Source: CAYLZN01 sp964387935 (lineage in GTDB: Bacteria; Acidobacteriota; Vicinamibacteria; Vicinamibacterales; JAFNAJ01). From it: a stretch of DNA of 7,029 nt. Location: positions 1-7,029 of the forward strand of contig CAYLZN010000309.1 in NCBI GenBank assembly GCA_964387935.1. The letters are read 5' to 3'. The notes under the pieces are model-generated. The model was not told the origin of the DNA and did no database searches. It saw only the letters and a program-made list of their open reading frames with translations. Below are positions 1-6,913 of this stretch, piece after piece; within the stretch, counting starts at the first letter, position 1, and each line of letters starts with the position of its first letter. Both the position numbers and the translations under genes were made by a program.

Positions 1-38
1 CCAAAAACACCCCCCGACCCATTTTACGCGAACACCAT

Positions 39-112
39 GGGGTCAGTTATTTACTTTTAGAATTCGACCGATCGGATGCAGAGTCGAACGCTAAAAGTAA
101 AGACCTGACCCC
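39..112. repeat. Long imperfect palindrome (REP/RAYT-like element) after the leftward gene
   Basis: Two 22-bp arms, 39-60 and 91-112, are reverse complements at 20 of 22 positions. The outer ends read GGGGTCAG and CTGACCCC, and the inner ends read TTTACTTTTAG and CTAAAAGTAAA. The 30-bp centre holds a second perfect pairing, TTCGAC at 63-68 with GTCGAA at 83-88, enclosing the small palindrome CCGATCGG (68-75). The whole block can therefore fold as one nested hairpin. Arms of the form GGGGTCAGGTCTTTAC resemble palindromic sequences I recall next to REP-associated tyrosine transposases; that link is from memory, and no transposase lies in the window. The element ends 7 bp beyond the stop codon of the leftward gene, so it could also end or protect that transcript. 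There is no run of T's typical of an intrinsic terminator. Confidence 0.8.
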
Positions 113-119
113 TATCTCC

Positions 120-3100
120 CTACCTGAACAACCGCGCGAACAACTGACGCAGCAGCAGTGGGCGCTCCCCCAGCAACTCCAGCAGCTCCAGGTGGCCAAT
201 CCGGAGCGCCAGCCCCTCGCCACTCGCCTTGACGTCGTGACCGAGCGGCACCCCGGCGAGCGCCTCCATCAACCCGACCACGTCGCCCGCCCGACTCGTC
301 ACCGGCTGCGTCCCGCTGCCGTCGAGCACGAGCTGTCCGGCCAGCACGATCAGTACCGGCGGCACCTCGGCGGCCTTCACCAGCGTCTGGCCGTCAGCGC
401 ACGTCGTGCGCTGGCTCCTGTTGGCGAGCTCGAGCAACTCCTCCGCCGCGATCTGGGTGAACGGACCGACCTTCTGCAGCGCCAGCACCTTCTCGATGGC
501 CGTCACGCCTTCAGCGGCCAGCCGACCCAGTTCGCTCGGCGCCTCCGGCCCGCCCTCGATGACGAATCGCTCGCCGGCGAACGCGGAGCTGTCGAGGATC
601 GTCCGGAACAGCCCCTGGACGAGGTCGCCGTTCTCTGCGAGCAGCGTCCGCCACTCCTCGATGGTCAGGTCGAGACAGACGCAGCGCGCCGTCGTCTTCA
701 GCGTCCAGGACAGCGGCGTGCCGCTCACCACCTGGTCGAAGCCGAGTGCCGCCACGGGCTGGAGCTCCTCCACCGATCCTGCCTGTGACCTGGCCTCGAC
801 ATTGCCGTCGAGGAGGAACTGGAGCGTGTTCGGGATCACGCCCTCGGTGCCGAGCACGACGCCGGGGTCGTAGCGGACCTGCCGGCCGGTTCCCCCCAGG
901 CGGAACAGTTCGTCCACCGACACCTTCGCGAAGATGGGAATCGTCCGCAGCCGGGCGGCCAGTTCCACGGCGGGCAGCGGCTCGAGCCACAGCTGCCGGA
1001 CCCGTTCCTCGGGCATGCGCTGTTCGGCCAGCGCCCAGGAGGCGGCCTCGAACACGAACCAGTCCCGCGGGTCGCGATGGGCGAGCACGTGCTCGATGTC
1101 GGGCGCGAGCGCCCACACCTTCTGCTTGGCGGCGAAGTGAATCGCCGCCGCCGCGACGATCTGGTCGTCGTCGTTGATCAGCTGCAGCAGCGTTTCTTCC
1201 ACGTCGCGGGGCCGTGTCGAGATGATCGCGTTGCCACGGCCCACCTTTTCCTCGAGGGGCGCATCCTCGAGGACGGGGAGTACCCGCTTGCGAATCGGTC
1301 CGGGCAGCAGGTTGTCCAGGTACTCGATGGCGCTCGCGCGGGCCTTGGAGTCGCCGCGCTCGATCGCCCAGCGCGCGGCGCTCACGTCCTGCCAGGGATG
1401 CAGCACGCCGAGCAGCAGCCAGATCCGGTTGACGGCGCGTTCCATCTTCCCGCGCAGCGCCTGGGCCAGAAGAGAGTCGGCGGGCAGCTTCGCCAGGTCG
1501 AACAGGTTGTGGTAGAGACTGAGCCACGTGAAGTAGCGCGTGGCCTGACCGAGCACGCGCTCCTCGAGCGGCTTCGGATCGAAGGTGAGTTCCGGGTGCG
1601 CGCGGTGCAGCGAGTCGATCGCCGTGAGCAGCTTGAACCGCAGGAAGCCGTCGGGCTCGCGGGTCAGCGCCGTCACGAGCGTGTCCATCGTCTGCTGTGA
1701 AGGGATACGCGCCAGCGTCGCGGGAATATGCCGGCGTACCCAGATGTCCTCGTCCTGGTCCCCCAGGAAGTGGGCGAGCGCGGGGACGACGTCCGGCCCG
1801 TAGCTCACGAGCACGTCGCGCGCGGTGGCCTTCAGCCGGCGGTTCCTGAGCGCCGACACCAGCGTGGGCACGAACAGGAAGTTCGCGCTGCCCAGCGTGC
1901 GCACGCTGTCGAGCGCGGCTTCCGCCACGCTCGCGTCGCTGTCGTAGAGGAGCGGCACCAGGACGTGATGGAGGTGCGGGTCCACGCCTTCGCGGACGGC
2001 CAGCGCCACGTCGCGGCGCGCCGCCGGCTCGGGGCTCGCCGCCACCCGTACGAGCGTCTTCTCGGCGATGTCGAGATCTGCGGCCGTGCCTCGCTTCGCC
2101 AGCACCATGGCGGCGGAGCACGCGAGTCGAGCGTCCGGGTCGTCCACGTACGGGCGCACCAGGTTGCTGACGTCCTGCCCCCGCAATTGCGCGAGCGCGG
2201 ACATGGCTGCCGCGCGCACCGTGGCATCCGCGTCCGTCAGGAGGCGCTCGACCTGCGGCTGCCAGCTCTGCGCGATGTCGCTCCGCGCGGCGCCGAGGGC
2301 CTGGAGCGCCCGCGCCCGCACGCGCGGCGACTCGTGATAGAGCAGCAGCGGCGTGACGAGGTTGCGCTTCTCGAGCGACTCCAGGATGTCGATCGCATAC
2401 AGCACCCGCTTCTCGTCCGGGTGCGCGAGCTCGGCGATCAGGGTTTCGACCGTCGAGAGGTCGGCCGCCTGGATGCGGACGTCGGCGGCCGCCACGTCAC
2501 GCTGATCCAGGCTGCGGCGGAACGCCTTCACGTACCCGCGCTTGGCGGCGATGGCGCCGAACACCCAGAGCGCGCAGAGCGTCAGGCTCGCGTAACTGAG
2601 CTGCCGCCAGTTGAGGTTCAATCCCCACGGCTTGATCAGCACGAGCAGCAGGAGCGCGCCGAGCCCCTTCGAGAACCGATCGACGGTCACGTCGACAAAC
2701 GGCTTGGCCTGCAGCTTCAGATCGCTCGGCAGCGGCAGGAACAGGATCTCGCGCGTGGTCTTGTCGATCGAGTAGCGCAGCGACGTGTCGGCGATACGGG
2801 CCAGCCACGTTGAGGCATAGGCCCCGGTCGCCAGGATGATGAAGCCCGTGACGCCGAGCGAGACGGGGAGGATCATCAGCGCGAAGCCGATGCCGAGGTA
2901 ACGCTGGATCCGGCTCGTGAGCCAGACCTGCACGATCAGCCCGATGATCGAGAGCCACAGCTGGACCTGGCCGAGGCGGGTCGTGATGGCGTCCCTGGTG
3001 GACTTCTTGATCTCGGCTTCCTTGGTCGCCCTGACCTGCTCGAGTTCCGCCGCCGTCGCGCCCCTGGCGGACGCGGCAGCCACCTCCGCGTCGAGCGCCG

Positions 3101-3893
3101 CCGCCACCTCGGTCCGCGACTGCTCGTCCACGGACATGTTCAGCTGCTGTTCGATGATCGCCGCGCCGACCGCCGCGAAGCTGATGACGAGCGCGATGAG
3201 CTGCAGGTGGCGCGAGCCGCGGAGCAGGCGGAACGCCTCGCCACTCTTCACTCCCTTCTCTTCGCCAGCCGACGCGACGCCGGCGAGGCTCACATCCTTG
3301 CGCGAGGCGAGCACGGCCAGCACGACGCTCATGCAGACCACAAGCAGCGTCGCGCTGATCAGCAGCAGGTTCGTCGTGCCGAACTGCCTCGCGAACTGCA
3401 GGATGGTGGAGCCCAGGATGCCCCCGAGCGCCGTCCCGCCCCCGATGAACCCGAACAGGCGCTTCGCCTGGCGGGGGTCGTAGATCTCGTTGGCCAGCGT
3501 CCAGAACTGGCTGACCAGCAGGATGCCCAGGATCAGCCCGAAGAGGTAGAGCAGGACCGACACCCACGACTGGCCGCCCTGCAGCAGGAACCAGAACAGC
3601 ACCAGCAGGCCCGCGGCCCCGACCTGTGCGCCCGGGATCACCCATTTCCGGGGCATCATCGACGTGACCTTGCTGTAGCCCTGCATGATGAAGCCGATGA
3701 CGATGCCCGCGCCGAACTGCACGTACGGCAGGTTCTCCGAGCCGAGATCGCTGATGAACTGCGACCGCGTGATGGGCTTGAGGATGTTGTAGGCCGTCAT
3801 CGCCAGGAAGGAGTACAGGAACATCAGCAGGACGCCCCGGCTTTCCTCCTCCCGTACGTCGACGATGGGCTTGAGCAGACTGTGCAGGCTCAT
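120..3893 (-). CDS. NTT (ATP/ADP translocase)-like membrane protein fused to HEAT repeats and two CNB-type domains
   Basis: A 1257-residue inner-membrane protein. Residues about 20-450 form some 12 hydrophobic helices resembling NTT/Tlc nucleotide transporters. Signatures are FWTLANEIYDPRQAKRLFG (130-148; family pattern roughly FWxxaNxxxxxxEAkRFY) and YSIDKTTREILFLPL (374-388) followed by K393, K397, D401, R406 and K409, matching the family's YALFDPxKExxYIPL...K...GKAAIDV...GKSGG block. Between helices 7 and 8, residues about 252-305 form a charged Ala/Glu/Lys-rich helical insert. Residues about 480-985 are HEAT-like helical repeats. Two CNB-fold domains follow: 980-1100 (LRTIPIFAKVSVDELFRL, then YDPGVVLGTEG) and 1136-1257 (VGPFTQIAAEELLELA). 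Neither keeps the FGE/Arg phosphate-binding cassette. The start at 3893 has a GGAG 5 nt upstream and aligns with the paralogue's start; the stop is TAG. Known NTTs exchange ATP for ADP or import nucleotides; the substrate here is unknown. The reading frame is intact. Its neighbour is a divergently transcribed paralogue. Confidence 0.93.
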   Translation of the reverse strand: MSLHSLLKPIVDVREEESRGVLLMFLYSFLAMTAYNILKPITRSQFISDLGSENLPYVQFGAGIVIGFIMQGYSKVTSMMPRKWVIPGAQVGAAGLLVLFWFLLQGGQSWVSVLLYLFGLILGILLVSQFWTLANEIYDPRQAKRLFGFIGGGTALGGILGSTILQFARQFGTTNLLLISATLLVVCMSVVLAVLASRKDVSLAGVASAGEEKGVKSGEAFRLLRGSRHLQLIALVISFAAVGAAIIEQQLNMSVDEQSRTEVAAALDAEVAAASARGATAAELEQVRATKEAEIKKSTRDAITTRLGQVQLWLSIIGLIVQVWLTSRIQRYLGIGFALMILPVSLGVTGFIILATGAYASTWLARIADTSLRYSIDKTTREILFLPLPSDLKLQAKPFVDVTVDRFSKGLGALLLLVLIKPWGLNLNWRQLSYASLTLCALWVFGAIAAKRGYVKAFRRSLDQRDVAAADVRIQAADLSTVETLIAELAHPDEKRVLYAIDILESLEKRNLVTPLLLYHESPRVRARALQALGAARSDIAQSWQPQVERLLTDADATVRAAAMSALAQLRGQDVSNLVRPYVDDPDARLACSAAMVLAKRGTAADLDIAEKTLVRVAASPEPAARRDVALAVREGVDPHLHHVLVPLLYDSDASVAEAALDSVRTLGSANFLFVPTLVSALRNRRLKATARDVLVSYGPDVVPALAHFLGDQDEDIWVRRHIPATLARIPSQQTMDTLVTALTREPDGFLRFKLLTAIDSLHRAHPELTFDPKPLEERVLGQATRYFTWLSLYHNLFDLAKLPADSLLAQALRGKMERAVNRIWLLLGVLHPWQDVSAARWAIERGDSKARASAIEYLDNLLPGPIRKRVLPVLEDAPLEEKVGRGNAIISTRPRDVEETLLQLINDDDQIVAAAAIHFAAKQKVWALAPDIEHVLAHRDPRDWFVFEAASWALAEQRMPEERVRQLWLEPLPAVELAARLRTIPIFAKVSVDELFRLGGTGRQVRYDPGVVLGTEGVIPNTLQFLLDGNVEARSQAGSVEELQPVAALGFDQVVSGTPLSWTLKTTARCVCLDLTIEEWRTLLAENGDLVQGLFRTILDSSAFAGERFVIEGGPEAPSELGRLAAEGVTAIEKVLALQKVGPFTQIAAEELLELANRSQRTTCADGQTLVKAAEVPPVLIVLAGQLVLDGSGTQPVTSRAGDVVGLMEALAGVPLGHDVKASGEGLALRIGHLELLELLGERPLLLRQLFARLFR

Positions 3894-3898
3894 GAAGG

Positions 3899-3902
3899 CT
3901 CC
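3899..3902 (-). promoter_or_regulatory. Ribosome binding site of the leftward gene
   Basis: Read on the minus strand the sequence is CCTGGAG, then CCTTC, then ATG. The GGAG core lies 5 nt from the start codon, a good Shine-Dalgarno distance, and supports the start at 3893. Confidence 0.6.
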
Positions 3903-3947
3903 AGGGGTGCGCGCGAGGCTTCCCCTCCCGATGGCATGGGCCCCGCC

Positions 3948-3976
3948 ATGGTACGCGAGGTCTCGCGACCGGGCAA
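3948..3976 (-). promoter_or_regulatory. Putative sigma70-type promoter of the leftward gene
   Basis: On the minus strand TTGCCC (3971-3976) is followed after exactly 17 bp by TACCAT (3948-3953). Each hexamer matches 4 of 6 positions of TTGACA and TATAAT. Transcription would begin near 3941, leaving a leader of about 48 nt that contains the ribosome binding site. In DNA this rich in GC such AT-containing hexamers at ideal spacing are uncommon, but the match is modest and untested. Confidence 0.45.
3954..3967. promoter_or_regulatory. Dyad CGCGAG-GT-CTCGCG, candidate operator
   Basis: A perfect 6-bp inverted repeat with a 2-bp centre lies wholly inside the 17-bp spacer of the predicted leftward promoter. 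A dimeric regulator bound here would block RNA polymerase. A looser dyad, ATGGC (3931-3935) with GCCAT (3945-3949) around GGGCCC, overlaps the expected transcription start. Short dyads are common in GC-rich DNA, so position is the main argument. No regulator gene is in the window. Confidence 0.3.
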
Positions 3977-3996
3977 CCTGAAGGCGGGCCGCGACA

Positions 3997-4025
3997 CCTG
4001 GAGGCCGCGTCTCCAGGCGGCCGCC
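3997..4025. repeat. Inverted repeat CCTGGAG/CTCCAGG and adjacent palindrome in the divergent control region
   Basis: CCTGGAG (3997-4003) and CTCCAGG (4011-4017) are perfect 7-bp inverted repeats separated by 7 bp. The second arm overlaps the 10-bp palindrome GGCGGCCGCC (4016-4025). A third copy of the 7-mer, CTCCAGG at 3899-3905, overlaps the leftward gene's ribosome binding site. These could be protein-binding sites between the two promoters, or chance in GC-rich sequence. Confidence 0.35.
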
Positions 4026-4046
4026 GGGCCGGCTGCGTCCTTGCGC

Positions 4047-4052
4047 TACACT
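4047..4052 (+). promoter_or_regulatory. Putative -10 element of the rightward gene, suggesting a leaderless mRNA
   Basis: TACACT matches TATAAT at 4 of 6 positions and ends 8 bp before the ATG at 4061. Transcription starting 7-9 bp downstream would begin at or within 2 nt of the start codon. No convincing -35 hexamer is seen 16-18 bp upstream (the region is GCCGGGCC-like), and there is no Shine-Dalgarno before the ATG, which fits a leaderless message. Confidence 0.4.
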
Positions 4053-4060
4053 GGCAGCCC

Positions 4061-6910
4061 ATGCTCGCGCGGGTGCGGAAGTTCCTGGACGTGCGCCCGG
4101 GGGAAGGGCAGCCCGTCCTCTTCACCTTCCTCTACGTCGCGCTCGCCATCGGGTCGTTCGTCCTCGCCAAGAACATCCGGAACGGTCTCTTCCTCGAAGC
4201 CTTCGGCGCGTCGAAGCTCGTCTACGTCTACGTCGCCGTGTCGCTGGTCCTGTCGGTCGTGGTGCCGGCCTACATGGCCGTCGCCGCCCGCCTGGGCCAG
4301 CGGATCGTCATCACCGGGAGCCTGCTGTTCCTGTGTCTCAACGTCCTGGCGTTCTGGTGGGCGCTTCACGTGCGGTCCTGGCCCTGGCTGTCGGCGGCGT
4401 TCTACGTCTGGGTCAACTGCTACGGCGTCATCGCGCCGGTGGGGGCGTGGACGTTCGCCAACGCCGTGTTCGACACCCGACAGGGACGCCGCCTCTTCGG
4501 CCTCGTCAGCAGCGGCGGGTCGGTGGGGGCCATCGCCGGGGGCGTGCTGACGCGACTGGTGGACGTGGTCGGGACCGTCCACCTGCTGCTGGTCCTGGCG
4601 GTCCTGATCGCGCTCACCGCGCTCATGGTGAACCTCGCCTGGCACGTGCGGCGCCGTGACCTCTCGCGATCCCGCCGGTCGGCCGTGCGGGCGGGCGACA
4701 CGTGGCGGATGGTCCGCCAGACGCCGTACCTCGCGCAGATCGCCCTCCTGGTGGCGCTCGTCGCCATCACGACCCAGTGGGCGCAGTTCCAGTTCCAGGC
4801 GGGCGCCGAGCGCTTCTTCGCCGGGCAGGCCGATCGGCTCACGCGGTTCTTCGGAGACTTCAACACGATCATGGGCGTCGTCGCGCTGCTCGTGCAGGTG
4901 CTGGCGACGGGGCCGCTGCTGCGACGGTTCGGGCTCTCGGCCACCATCCTCGCGCTGCCCGTGTCGCTGGGGGTGTGCGTGGCGAGCGTCGCCCTCACGG
5001 GCAGCCTGTGGGCCGTCCTCGCCACGATGGCCTTCGACCAGGGCCTGCGCTTCTCGATCGACAAGGCCAGCTTCGAGCTGCTGTACCTGCCCCTCCGAGC
5101 GGGCGTGAAGGAGCGCGTCAAGCCGTTCATCGACCTGATCGTCAACCGCGTGGCCGATGCCGTCGGCGCCATCCTCCTGGGGCTGGCCACCACCGGGTTC
5201 GTGGTGCTGCCCGGCCTCGGACTGGGCCTGCGCGGCGTGGCCGCCGTGAACATGGTGTTCATCGCGGGGTGGGTCGCGGTCGCGCTCGCCCTGCGACGCG
5301 GCTACGTGGGGGCCATCCGCGAGAGCATCACGCAGCATCGCCTCGAGGCCGAGCGCGCGTCCGCGCCCGTGCTCGACCGATCGGCGACGACGGCGATTGC
5401 CGCGCAGCTCGGGGCGAGCGAGCCACAGGAGATCCTCTACGCACTCGACCTGTTCCGGGTCGAGCACCGAGGTGCGACCCACCCGGCCGTGCGCGGCCTG
5501 CTGACGCACCCCTCGCCGCTCGTCCGGCGCCGTGCCGTCGCGGTGCTCGACCAGTCTGGCGATCGCAGTGCGGTCGGGGACGTGGAGGCGCTGCTCGACG
5601 ACACGGATCCTGGTGTGCGCGCGGAGGCGCTCATCTATCTCGCGCACCACGCCGATGTCGATCCGTTGAGCCGTATCACGACGTTGAAGGCGTTCGAGGA
5701 CTTTTCGGTCCAGGCGAGCCTGGTCGCGTTTCTCGGGCGCGAGAGCGCCTGGCAGAACGTCGACGCGGCCCGACTCATGCTGCGGCAGATGGTCCAGACC
5801 GATGGGGAGTCCGGGACGCGGGCCCGGCTGGAAGCGGCGCGCCTGCTGGACCAGTTGCCCGAGGCATTCCCGGACGAGCTGCGGCTGCTCATTGGAGACG
5901 AGTCAGAGGAGGTGGCGAAGGCCGCGCTCCGCGCCGCCGGCCACCCGGGATACGACAGCCTGATCTTCGACGTGCTCGTGCCTCTTCGTCATCCCGCCCT
6001 GCGCGAGGCTGCCGCCGAGGCGCTGGCGGGCATGGGCCCGACCATCGTCGACGAACTGCGCGCGGTGCTCGAAGACCACGAGCGCCCGCTGGCCATCCGC
6101 GGCGAGGTGCCGCGAATCCTCTCGTCCATCGGGGGGAGCGACGCTCGCAACGCGCTCGTGGAAAACCTCTTCGAGACGGATGCGTCGCTCCGGACGCAGA
6201 TCGTCGCGGGCCTCAGCCGCCTGCACGCCAGGTTCCGGGACCTCGAGGTGGACCGGCAGGCGCTCGAGATGATGGTCACCGCCGAGATCATGGGGCACTA
6301 CCGCTCCTACCAGATCCTCGGTTCGCTGCAGCATGCCTTCGACGCGAGCGATCACGTGAAGGAAGGGCTGCTGCATGCCATCGAGCAGGAGCAGGAGCGG
6401 ATTTTCAGGCTACTCGATCCCCTGATGCCGGACGCGGACCTCAAGAGCGTGTACCTCGCGCTGCGGTCGCAGAACCGGACGTTGCGGGCCAACGCCCTCG
6501 AGTTGCTCGACAACGTGCTGTCGCCGAACCTGCGGGCGCTCGTGGTGCCGCTCTTCGACGCGCAGGTGACGACCGCCGAGCGGGTCGCCATCGCGAACGA
6601 GTTGGTGGGGGCCGAGGTGCGGTCGCCCGAAGAGGCCGCGCTCGCCATGCTGTCGAGCGAGGATCCCTGGCTCAGGGCCTGCGGGGTCTACGCGGCAGGC
6701 GCGCTCCGGCTGGTGGGGCTCCGGCCGAAGGTCGCCCAACTGGCGCAGGCCGTTGACCCTCTGCTGCGCGAGACGGCCAAGGCGGCGCTCGGGCGCCTCG
6801 AGGGCGCGCGGGCGCCCGCGCCGGCACCTCGCGAACTCAGGCCGAGGCCGGCCGAGACGGCCGTCGAGCCGATCATGCCCGGCGTGGACAGTTCGTTTGG
6901 CGTGGGCTAA
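4061..6910 (+). CDS. NTT (ATP/ADP translocase)-like membrane protein fused to HEAT repeats
   Basis: A 949-residue paralogue of the divergent gene. Residues about 17-412 form some 12 membrane helices. Shared signatures are WTFANAVFDTRQGRRLFG (130-147), LPVSLGV (299-305) and FSIDKASFELLYLPL (331-345) followed by K350, K354, D358 and R363, equivalent to the conserved NTT block. The loop between helices 7 and 8 is short (about 243-268) and lacks the paralogue's charged insert. Residues about 445-912 are HEAT-like repeats, for example HPSPLVRRRAVAVL and DTDPGVRAEALIYL. Residues 737-833 align with 781-876 of the paralogue. The C-terminus (about 914-949) is a Pro/Ala/Arg-rich, probably disordered tail; there is no CNB domain. 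The ATG at 4061 lacks a Shine-Dalgarno, but its first residues (FLDVRPGEGQPVLFTFLY) align with the paralogue's (IVDVREEESRGVLLMFLY), fixing the start. The stop is TAA. Transport substrate and direction cannot be read from sequence; a non-transporting scaffold role is possible. Confidence 0.93.
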   Translation: MLARVRKFLDVRPGEGQPVLFTFLYVALAIGSFVLAKNIRNGLFLEAFGASKLVYVYVAVSLVLSVVVPAYMAVAARLGQRIVITGSLLFLCLNVLAFWWALHVRSWPWLSAAFYVWVNCYGVIAPVGAWTFANAVFDTRQGRRLFGLVSSGGSVGAIAGGVLTRLVDVVGTVHLLLVLAVLIALTALMVNLAWHVRRRDLSRSRRSAVRAGDTWRMVRQTPYLAQIALLVALVAITTQWAQFQFQAGAERFFAGQADRLTRFFGDFNTIMGVVALLVQVLATGPLLRRFGLSATILALPVSLGVCVASVALTGSLWAVLATMAFDQGLRFSIDKASFELLYLPLRAGVKERVKPFIDLIVNRVADAVGAILLGLATTGFVVLPGLGLGLRGVAAVNMVFIAGWVAVALALRRGYVGAIRESITQHRLEAERASAPVLDRSATTAIAAQLGASEPQEILYALDLFRVEHRGATHPAVRGLLTHPSPLVRRRAVAVLDQSGDRSAVGDVEALLDDTDPGVRAEALIYLAHHADVDPLSRITTLKAFEDFSVQASLVAFLGRESAWQNVDAARLMLRQMVQTDGESGTRARLEAARLLDQLPEAFPDELRLLIGDESEEVAKAALRAAGHPGYDSLIFDVLVPLRHPALREAAAEALAGMGPTIVDELRAVLEDHERPLAIRGEVPRILSSIGGSDARNALVENLFETDASLRTQIVAGLSRLHARFRDLEVDRQALEMMVTAEIMGHYRSYQILGSLQHAFDASDHVKEGLLHAIEQEQERIFRLLDPLMPDADLKSVYLALRSQNRTLRANALELLDNVLSPNLRALVVPLFDAQVTTAERVAIANELVGAEVRSPEEAALAMLSSEDPWLRACGVYAAGALRLVGLRPKVAQLAQAVDPLLRETAKAALGRLEGARAPAPAPRELRPRPAETAVEPIMPGVDSSFGVG

Positions 6911-6913
6911 GTC

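Noticed and set aside
511..2121. 536-codon minus-strand frame overlapping the leftward gene in another frame
   Set aside because: Arg/Ala/Gly-rich shadow of the real frame; the real frame carries HEAT and CNB-like patterns over the same bases.
1728..2813. Long open frame of 361 codons on the plus strand, opposite the leftward gene
   Set aside because: Composition is Arg/His/Gln/Glu-rich low-complexity typical of the reverse frame of a high-GC gene; it shows no recognisable fold and the minus-strand gene is strongly supported.
3207..4550. 447-codon plus-strand frame crossing the intergenic region
   Set aside because: It overlaps both real genes and their control region and has the same antisense-type composition, so it is a shadow of GC bias.
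4046..5650. 534-codon minus-strand frame opposite the rightward gene
   Set aside because: It is rich in R, H, E, Q and D with no hydrophobic core, and reads antisense to a membrane protein with clear family motifs.
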